Of a stretch of DNA of 42,344 nucleotides, positions 37,323 through 42,344 are shown piece after piece. The stretch is from Chloroflexota bacterium (lineage in GTDB: Bacteria; Chloroflexota; Anaerolineae; Promineifilales; Promineifilaceae). The stretch covers positions 1 through 42,344 of the forward strand of contig JAKEFB010000197.1 in the NCBI GenBank assembly GCA_022616275.1, in the 5' to 3' direction. The notes below the pieces were generated by a model, which was given only the letters and a program-made list of their open reading frames with translations, was not told where the DNA came from and did no database searches. The position numbers and the translations under genes are program-made. Each line of letters opens with the position of its first letter. Within the stretch, counting starts at the first letter, position 1.

Positions 37323-38513
37323 ATGACCTACGATCTGATCATCGTCGGCGGTGGCCTGGCCGGCTCGTCGCTGGCTAAGGCTATGGCCGAGTCTGGGGCG
37401 CGGGTGCTGGTCCTCGAACGCGAGCGGCGGTTTCAGGATCGTGTCCGGGGTGAGGGCATGCATCCCTGGGGGGTGGCCGAAGCCCGTACCCTTGGGCTTT
37501 ACGCCCCGCTGAAAGCCACCTGCGCTCAGGAGGCGCGCTGGTGGGCGACGTACACCGGCTCTGAACTGGCCAGGCGGCGGGATCTGGTCGAGACGACCAC
37601 CCATCGCGCCGGCGCCCTTGGCTTCTACCATCCCCAGATGCAAGAGGTGCTGCTGCGCCTGGCGGCCAGGGCCGGCGCTGAGGTTCGGCGGGGAATAACC
37701 GTCACCAGGGTCTGCCCTGGCCAGCGACCTACCGTGTTCGTAGAGGGCAACGGAGCCAGCGAGGGGTTCGAGGCTCGCCTGGTGGTCGGTGCGGATGGAC
37801 GCCAATCGAAGGTCCGGCAGTGGGGCGGGTTCGAGATGTCACGAGATCTGCAGCGCCTACTCATTGCCGGCGTGTTGTTCACTGGAATGCCGGCCGCGGA
37901 CGATACCGTCCACATTTTCCGTCCGGCGACATTCGGTCAGGGCGTGCTGCTCTTTCCCCTGGGGGGCGAGCGCTTTCGGGTTTACTTTGCTACCGGGCGC
38001 CGTAGCCAACACGGCCGGCTCAGCGGCCGCGGCCGGTTGGCTGACTTTATCAACTACTGCGTCGAAACGGGTGTTCCGCCGGAGTGGTTTGCCGCTGCGG
38101 AAGTTGGCGGCCCGCTGGCCAGTTTCGAGGGCGCTGCCTTCTGGAGCGACCATCCCTACCAGGACGGGGTTGTCCTGGTCGGAGACGCGGCCGCAGTGAG
38201 CGACCCCTGCTGGGGGTGTGGCCTCTCCCTGACGCTACGCGACGCACGGGTCTTGCGTGACCAACTGCTCGCCACTGACGACTGGGACGCGGCCGCTCAC
38301 CAGTACGCGGCCGAACATGATCGTTACTACGGGGCGCTGCATACCATTGAATCCTGGCTGACAGAGATCCTTTACGGCCTGGGGCCTGAGGCGGACCGGC
38401 TCCGCGAGCACGCCCTGCCCCAATTTGCTAACGGCTCGGGGCCGGACCTGGTAGGCGCCGGCCCCGATTCTCCAACCGACGAGGCTGCCCGGCTCCGGTT
38501 TCTTGGGGTCTGA
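37323..38513 (+). CDS. class A FAD-dependent monooxygenase
   Basis: The 396-residue flavoprotein of the PHBH/geranylgeranyl-reductase-like group has GGGLAGSS (9-16), the DG motif in VVGADGRQSKVR, and the GD motif in LVGDAAAVSDPCWGCGLSLT. These are the three signatures of class A monooxygenases. RVRGEGMHPWGVAEARTLGL and FRVYFATGRRSQHGR lie in the substrate domain. ATG 37323 has AAGGAG seven bases upstream; it follows the methyltransferase-like gene by three bases, so these two are coupled. Expected chemistry is hydroxylation, epoxidation or a related oxidation of an aromatic or isoprenoid substrate. Its stop codon sits on the edge of a palindromic element that ends the cluster. Confidence 0.8.
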   Translation: MTYDLIIVGGGLAGSSLAKAMAESGARVLVLERERRFQDRVRGEGMHPWGVAEARTLGLYAPLKATCAQEARWWATYTGSELARRRDLVETTTHRAGALGFYHPQMQEVLLRLAARAGAEVRRGITVTRVCPGQRPTVFVEGNGASEGFEARLVVGADGRQSKVRQWGGFEMSRDLQRLLIAGVLFTGMPAADDTVHIFRPATFGQGVLLFPLGGERFRVYFATGRRSQHGRLSGRGRLADFINYCVETGVPPEWFAAAEVGGPLASFEGAAFWSDHPYQDGVVLVGDAAAVSDPCWGCGLSLTLRDARVLRDQLLATDDWDAAAHQYAAEHDRYYGALHTIESWLTEILYGLGPEADRLREHALPQFANGSGPDLVGAGPDSPTDEAARLRFLGV

Positions 38514-38573
38514 TAACCTCCCGGAGGTTTGACCCTAGAGGCTGGCAGTAGACACTAACCTCCGGGAGGTTAT
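38513..38573. repeat. double-palindrome element AACCTCC-N-GGAGGTT
   Basis: Two 17-nt arms (38513-38529 and 38557-38573) are exact reverse complements separated by 27 nt. Each arm contains a 15-bp near-palindrome AACCTCC-N-GGAGGTT. The element overlaps the stop of the monooxygenase and supplies the stop of the truncated phosphotransferase. It probably acts as a bidirectional terminator. Confidence 0.75.
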
Positions 38574-38941
38574 TTCCGAATGTCTAATCTGCTAATGGCC
38601 AGATCAATGAGCGGATCGCCTGATCTGGCATCCTCCCAATCAATCACGGCCACGAGCTTGCCATCTTGCCACAAGGTATTGCCTGGCCAGAAATCGCCAT
38701 GCAGCAGGACGGATGGATTGTGCTGCGGCAATGGCCGGCGTGATGCCAGCGTGTCGCGAATACGCCCTTCGTCTAACGACTGGTCAGGGTTTGTGGGTCG
38801 TTGGCGCAGGGTCTCAGGACATTCTCTGGCCTGTGGCAGAAAAGATAGCTCCTGGTGGGAGCTATCTACACGGTGAATGCTGGCCAGGTGCGTGGCCAAC
38901 TGAAGGGTGAAATCAGCTACATTCGACGGGGCGAACTCCGG
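38570..38941 (-). pseudogene. aminoglycoside phosphotransferase (APH) fragment
   Basis: The frame contains the APH catalytic core: LLHGDFWPGNTLWQDGK (HGDxxxxN motif) and VAVIDWEDARSGDPLIDLAI (metal-binding Asp). Upstream, homology can be read in frame without an ATG ([20 protein letters not shown]) back to about 38941, where it runs into the VOC gene. The N-lobe with the ATP-binding Lys is missing. The C-terminus stops at SRLDIRK in the double-palindrome element, so about 80 residues are missing there as well. A 10-bp-arm hairpin lies within the coding part at 38843-38867. This is a truncated, presumably dead gene. Confidence 0.75.
38843..38867. repeat. hairpin AGATAGCTCC-TGGTG-GGAGCTATCT within the APH fragment
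   Basis: Perfect 10-bp arms and a 5-nt loop lie in frame inside the APH coding remnant (encoding VDSSHQELSF). It may be a mobile palindromic unit that inserted in frame. Confidence 0.6.
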
Positions 38942-39396
38942 TATTGTTGTTCGTACGCTTGCTTCAAAGTTTTTATGTCAATTTTATTCATTTGAAGCAT
39001 CGCTTCCATGACTCTTTTTGATTTCTCAGGATCCTTGTCATTCAACATCTCGCCCAAAGCAGTGGGAATGATCTGCCATGACAAACCGTATTTATCTTTA
39101 AGCCAGCCGCACCTTGATTCTTCTCCGCCTTCCGTAAGCTTTTCCCACAGCTCGTCTACTTCGGCTTGCGACTCACAGTCCACGAAGAACGAGATGGCTT
39201 CAGTGAATTTGAATTGCGGGCCAGCGTTTAGTGCCATAAATTCCTGTCCTTCGAGTTGGAATGTTACCGACATGACCGTTCCGTTCGGTCCTGGAGTAAC
39301 GCTCAAGATCTTTGAATTCTTGAAAATAGAGACGTAGAAATTCATCGCCTCTTCAGCTTGATTGTCGAACCACAAAAATGGGGTGATTTTTTGCAT
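38917..39396 (-). CDS. VOC-superfamily (PhnB-like) protein
   Basis: The 159-residue PhnB-like protein of the vicinal-oxygen-chelate fold has [72 protein letters not shown] and [20 protein letters not shown]. Start ATG 39396 is preceded by a ribosome site (AAGGAG). The last residues (YRSSPRRM) lie in sequence shared with the adjacent APH fragment, so the natural C-terminus, which normally ends soon after AYEQ, has probably been extended by the junction. Metal-binding capacity and substrate are unknown. It belongs to a run of minus-strand genes with AHSA1, DHFR-like and SDR members. Confidence 0.8.
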   Translation of the reverse strand: MQKITPFLWFDNQAEEAMNFYVSIFKNSKILSVTPGPNGTVMSVTFQLEGQEFMALNAGPQFKFTEAISFFVDCESQAEVDELWEKLTEGGEESRCGWLKDKYGLSWQIIPTALGEMLNDKDPEKSKRVMEAMLQMNKIDIKTLKQAYEQQYRSSPRRM

Positions 39397-39464
39397 GATG
39401 TTTTCTCCTTTTGATGATCGTATGCTTGTTTCAACGTTATTTTGTTATCCGTAAAAAAACCCGC

Positions 39465-39706
39465 TCAAGCCCCGGCAAAGCCTGCAGCCATCTTATCGAG
39501 GCATTGCTCTATGCCAGCTTTGGATATGTCTCGCGCCTGATCTGATGTGTAGCCGTTCTTGGCCACCGAACTCCTTTGGTGCGCGCATGCAGACCAGCGA
39601 TGTTCCACCCTCACGAAAATCCATCTCGACCAGGGGGTACGTAAAGCCAGTTGGTCCCCACCAGCGCATGACCTGCTCGGGATCGCTCCAGGCCTTCCAT
39701 ATTCAT
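39465..39706 (-). pseudogene. AHSA1/SRPBCC-type gene fragment with internal deletion
   Basis: Reading from 39706, one frame gives IWKAWSDPEQVMRWWGPTGF, TYPLVEMDFREGGTSLVCMR and APKEFGGQ, the N-terminal part of an AHSA1-type SRPBCC protein. A second frame immediately continues with NGYTSDQARDISKAGIEQCL and DKMAAGFAGA ending at TGA 39467-39465, which is the normal C-terminus. About 60 residues between are missing and the frames do not match. About 20 N-terminal residues are also missing. It lies between the DHFR-like and VOC genes, where such genes often cluster. Confidence 0.75.
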
Positions 39707-39748
39707 TCCTAATTTCTACGAACTCATTCGGTTGAATGAGCTTGTATC

Positions 39749-40339
39749 CTACTTTACGACGCGGTACGCCAGGTGTGTTACTCCAGTGCCCTCGATCACG
39801 CTGATTATTTCCAGCTCAATCGGCTCACTGCCCAGGTAATCGAAACACCGGATACCGTCGCCGAGCAGGAGGGGCACCAGGTCAATGTGGATTTCGTCAA
39901 GCAGCCCGGCCTTGAGACACTGGCGCATGATATTCGCGCTGCTTACAGCGACAGCTTTATTCCCTGCGGTTTGCCTGGCCTTTTCAACGGCGCTGGCAAC
40001 GCCATCCGTGACGAATGTGAACAGCGACCCTTCCCCGGCCCATTCTTGTGGGACAGTATGGGTAACGACAAAATGCCGTACACCTAAAGGGGGCTTGCCG
40101 CCCCAGGCCCCGGCGACGTTGAAGTTTCGCCGTCCCGTCACTATCGCCCCTACCGCTGTGCTCGCTTCCTGAAGACGCTCGGCGCTGGCCCGTGAGACCT
40201 TGAACACAAACTCCGAGCCCGGAAACGGAACTTCGGTGTCGCCGCTGAAGTACCACGCAAAGAGCCGATCAACCTCATCGTTCGGCCCGGCGATAAAACC
40301 ATCCAGCGACATACTCATGTTAAAAATAACTTTTCCCAT
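39749..40339 (-). CDS. dihydrofolate reductase-like (RibD C-terminal domain) protein
   Basis: The 196-residue protein has KVIFNMSMSLDGFIAGPNDE, the start signature of the RibD-C/DHFR-like family, then VTGRRNFNVAGAWGGKPPLG, FVVTHTVPQEW, SSANIMRQCLKAGLLDEIHI and LVPLLLGDGIRCFDYLGSEP. These single-domain proteins are common in soil bacteria and their substrates are mostly unknown. ATG 40339 has AGGAG seven bases upstream; a longer frame to 40633 overlaps the SDR gene and is rejected. It is likely co-transcribed with the SDR gene 53 bp upstream. Confidence 0.8.
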   Translation of the reverse strand: MGKVIFNMSMSLDGFIAGPNDEVDRLFAWYFSGDTEVPFPGSEFVFKVSRASAERLQEASTAVGAIVTGRRNFNVAGAWGGKPPLGVRHFVVTHTVPQEWAGEGSLFTFVTDGVASAVEKARQTAGNKAVAVSSANIMRQCLKAGLLDEIHIDLVPLLLGDGIRCFDYLGSEPIELEIISVIEGTGVTHLAYRVVK

Positions 40340-40392
40340 GGTTATTCTCCTTTCGTTTTCCACGTACGCAAACGCCATAAGCGAACGCGACG

Positions 40393-41184
40393 CTAGCCGG
40401 TAACCATTCCACAGGTCACATTGATGATCGTGCCGGTCATGGCGCCGGCTCGATCCGAGGCCAGGAACGCCGCCACATCCGCGACCAGGGCCAGGGCAGG
40501 CGCCCGGCGCAGCATGGTCATCCCGGCCAGGCCCTCGATGATGCGCTCGAGGCCCGCAGCATCCAATTGCATCGCGCTGTTGACCGCGGCGATCTTCTCT
40601 GGCGAAAGCGTCTCGGGGACACCGGCCGTCCACAGTCCGAGGACACGAACGCCGTGCGGTCCGAGTTCGGCCGCCAGGCAGCGCATGAGCGCCTCTGTGG
40701 CAGCGTCGGCCGGCGGCGTGCTGCCCATCATTGGTGGTGCACCTGTCGAAGAGCCGCTGGTCAACATGAGGATCACCCCGGACCCTTGCTTCACCATGTA
40801 GCGCGCCGCTGCCTGCGCGGTCAGAAAATTGGCCGTCAACCCTGTCGTGACGGCGTGAGTGAGGTCGGCCGCTGTCATCTCAACGAGCGGAATACCCTGC
40901 ACGTCGCCGCGCGAGATGAGGTTGAAGGAAACGTCAATGCTTCCGGCCCGGGAGGCGACCGTCCGGGCGAATTCCTCGACCGCCTGCTCGTCGAGGGCGT
41001 CAACCACAGCCACCTCTGCCGACCCTCCAGCGGCCGTGATTTCCGCAGCAACCCCCTCGAGCTTCTCCCGGGTGCGCCCGGCCAGAAAGAGTCTGGCGCC
41101 CTCGCGAGCGAAGGTCAGGGCCACGCCACGGCCGATCCCCCCGGCTGCTCCGTAAATGACAGCATTCTTGTTCTCGAGTAGCAT
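40393..41184 (-). CDS. short-chain dehydrogenase/reductase-like protein lacking the YxxxK pair
   Basis: The 263-residue SDR-fold protein has the nucleotide-binding GAAGGIGRG, GRTREKLEG and VVDALDEQAV. LMLTSGSS supplies the catalytic Ser, but where YxxxK is expected the sequence reads GSTPPADAATEAL, with Thr and Asp in place of Tyr and Lys. Normal reductase chemistry is therefore doubtful; it may bind NAD(P) without classical catalysis. Start at the second Met (41184), seven bases after GGAG; the first Met is too close. It follows the AraC gene by 22 bp and precedes the DHFR-like gene, forming a probable operon. Confidence 0.75.
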   Translation of the reverse strand: MLLENKNAVIYGAAGGIGRGVALTFAREGARLFLAGRTREKLEGVAAEITAAGGSAEVAVVDALDEQAVEEFARTVASRAGSIDVSFNLISRGDVQGIPLVEMTAADLTHAVTTGLTANFLTAQAAARYMVKQGSGVILMLTSGSSTGAPPMMGSTPPADAATEALMRCLAAELGPHGVRVLGLWTAGVPETLSPEKIAAVNSAMQLDAAGLERIIEGLAGMTMLRRAPALALVADVAAFLASDRAGAMTGTIINVTCGMVTG

Positions 41185-41206
41185 TTTCATTCTCCTTTGG
41201 TCTGGG

Positions 41207-41953
41207 TTACCGGATCTTTGTTAGAACATTTGTATCATAACCCGACACAAGGGCACTGTCTTGTATAAAATGGCAAGCCTCAGGCTTACTCAACTGTATG
41301 ATTTGGGCAGGCGTATGTCCGATAAAGTTCTTCAGCGATCGGGTCAGATGTGGCTGATCGAAATAGCCAAGTTCGTGAACAGTATCGAGGATAGAGACGC
41401 CTTGCTTTAAGAGCGCCTCCGCCCGTTGGGCGCGTTCGAATTGGCGAATGTGGCTTTGGGTCAAGCCGGTGGCTCGTAAGAACCGGTGCCGCACCGTGCG
41501 TAATGACATCTCTGGCAGTTGGTCTTGTAAGGCGGCGTTCACGACCGGATCACGCACCAGCACCTCATGACGCGCAAGCCACTCTACAAACGTCTCCACA
41601 TTGTCATAGTCCGGAAATTGCCAGGCAGAACCATTCAGCCAGAAGGATTGGCTCCCCGCTCTCGGCAGGATCGTCTCTACATCCAGGAACTCCCTTGGCC
41701 GCAGATGGGGCATAAAGGTGCCAAGTTTAAACTTGATCCAAAGAATCTCAGCGCCTTCGCTGTAATGCGCAACGCCGGCCGTCGTCAGTGGTCCGACGAT
41801 CAATGGTCGTACCCGGCCATTGTATCTCACGAAGACCATGTGCCAATGACACTCGGCCGGACGGATAGGAGAACCATCGCTCGCAGTCCAACCATGGATA
41901 ATCGTTTCGACATAAGGCGAGTCCGACAATCTTTCCTCATAGATAATGCTCAT
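41207..41953 (-). CDS. AraC-family transcriptional regulator
   Basis: The 248-residue regulator has an N-terminal effector-type domain (ECHWHMVFVRYNGRVRPLIV, GAEILWIKFKLGTFMPHL), similar to DUF6597-like sensor domains, and a C-terminal AraC HTH pair (about 150-225; MSLRTVRHRFLRATGLTQSH, ILDTVHELGYFDQPHLTRSL, IGHTPAQI). Start ATG 41953 is preferred: GAGG lies nine bases upstream, while the longer frame begins with TTG. It probably controls the downstream SDR and DHFR-like genes on the same strand. The HxlR fragment on its other side suggests rearrangement at this border. Confidence 0.8.
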   Translation of the reverse strand: MSIIYEERLSDSPYVETIIHGWTASDGSPIRPAECHWHMVFVRYNGRVRPLIVGPLTTAGVAHYSEGAEILWIKFKLGTFMPHLRPREFLDVETILPRAGSQSFWLNGSAWQFPDYDNVETFVEWLARHEVLVRDPVVNAALQDQLPEMSLRTVRHRFLRATGLTQSHIRQFERAQRAEALLKQGVSILDTVHELGYFDQPHLTRSLKNFIGHTPAQIIQLSKPEACHFIQDSALVSGYDTNVLTKIR

Positions 41954-41997
41954 GCTGCTGCTCCTCATCAAGCGGGCATCAAACCACTTGCATTTTG

Positions 41998-42207
41998 CAA
42001 GTAAAAGGTCTGGATTTGATCCCGATTTTGCTCGAAATGGCCAATTGGAGCGCGCGACACGACCCGCAAACGAGTGCGCCCCCGGCGTGGATTGCGCTGG
42101 TGAATGCCGATAAGGACAACATCACGCCGCTGATTCGCGATACGGTGCGGAACGGCGGCTCGATTTTTGTCGGGCCGGACAGCGTTTTCAGCCAACTGCT
42201 ATCATAG
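41998..42207 (+). pseudogene. HxlR-family regulator, 3' fragment
   Basis: The frame VKGLDLIPILLEMANWSARH followed by DPQTSAPPAWIALVNADKDN resembles the C-terminus of HxlR-type winged-helix regulators, which end in an L-x-P-x-L-x2-M-x2-W-x3-H motif with a variable tail. There is no start codon with a ribosome site and the DNA-binding part is absent, replaced by the AraC promoter region. It ends at TAG 42205-42207. The remaining 137 bases to the window edge show no gene. Confidence 0.5.
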
Positions 42208-42344
42208 CAGTTTCACTGACCCCAAGCCATTACACCAACTTACCTAAGCCTAAATTTCGCACATTAAAAAACGAATAGAGAAACGAAAAGGTGGTGAAGA
42301 TGCCCCCTTGGTGGCAAAGTATATGGTGTCAACCCTTTACCGGA

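Noticed and set aside
40340-40633. N-terminal extension of the DHFR-like frame
   Set aside because: It overlaps the SDR gene, is rich in Arg/Gly/Pro shadow residues, and ATG 40339 has a proper ribosome site.

Overview
The window is about 42 kb of GC-rich bacterial chromosome. It carries no rRNA operon, CRISPR array, intact insertion sequence or phage genes. The best guess for the host is a filamentous or environmental member of the Chloroflexota (Anaerolineae-like). The reasons are secreted proteins with long Thr-Pro linkers, DUF2652/SRPBCC fusions, many GGCCGG words, an xisH/xisI locus and intergenic 6-8 bp short-tandem repeats that resemble those known best from cyanobacteria. This is a composition and family argument, not a phylogeny.

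Layout. 1-1750: a decayed xisH with intact xisI, a PPOX-type flavin protein and a DUF433/DUF5615 toxin-antitoxin pair. 1763-4155 (minus): a two-gene unit for oxidised purines, an 8-oxoguanine deaminase followed by a tandem-Nudix protein. 4285-6467: tRNA-Leu(UAG), trigger factor and ClpP. 6707-9956: two cell-surface proteins (Calx-beta and pre-peptidase C domains; a membrane-anchored protein). 10136-12398: a tandem pair of DUF2652-SRPBCC proteins. 12470-16878: a small membrane protein, tRNA-Pro(GGG), a CPBP protease, a YprB-like exonuclease and a lipoprotein esterase. 16986-19212 (minus): a protein of six 29-residue repeats, a DUF2089 regulator with a promoter full of palindromic operators, and an orphan OmpR-type response regulator. 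19289-20734 (minus): an ATPase pseudogene and two tandem RidA genes. 20867-24446 (minus): a four-gene operon of three zinc-ribbon proteins and a GNAT protein. 24614: EF-P. 25281-25782: a DUF4258/DUF2283 pair. 25855-31579 (minus): an AlkZ-like glycosylase, GNAT, propeller lipoprotein, DinB-like protein, small unknown protein and PhoX-like secreted protein.

31939-38513 (plus) is the most unusual block. Five closely packed genes encode a FOXRED2-like flavoprotein, an FMN alpha-hydroxy-acid oxidase, a membrane-anchored cytochrome P450, a SAM-fold methyltransferase-like protein and a class A flavin monooxygenase. It looks like an oxidative tailoring pathway, but no scaffold-making enzyme is visible. 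38570-42207 is an accessory tail (AraC, SDR, DHFR-like, VOC) interspersed with gene fragments (AHSA1, aminoglycoside phosphotransferase, HxlR).

Two themes cut across the window. First, intergenic regions are filled with 6-8 bp tandem words, often as inverted pairs, which abut or supply the ends of genes. Second, several genes have decayed by clean internal deletions rather than by insertions.
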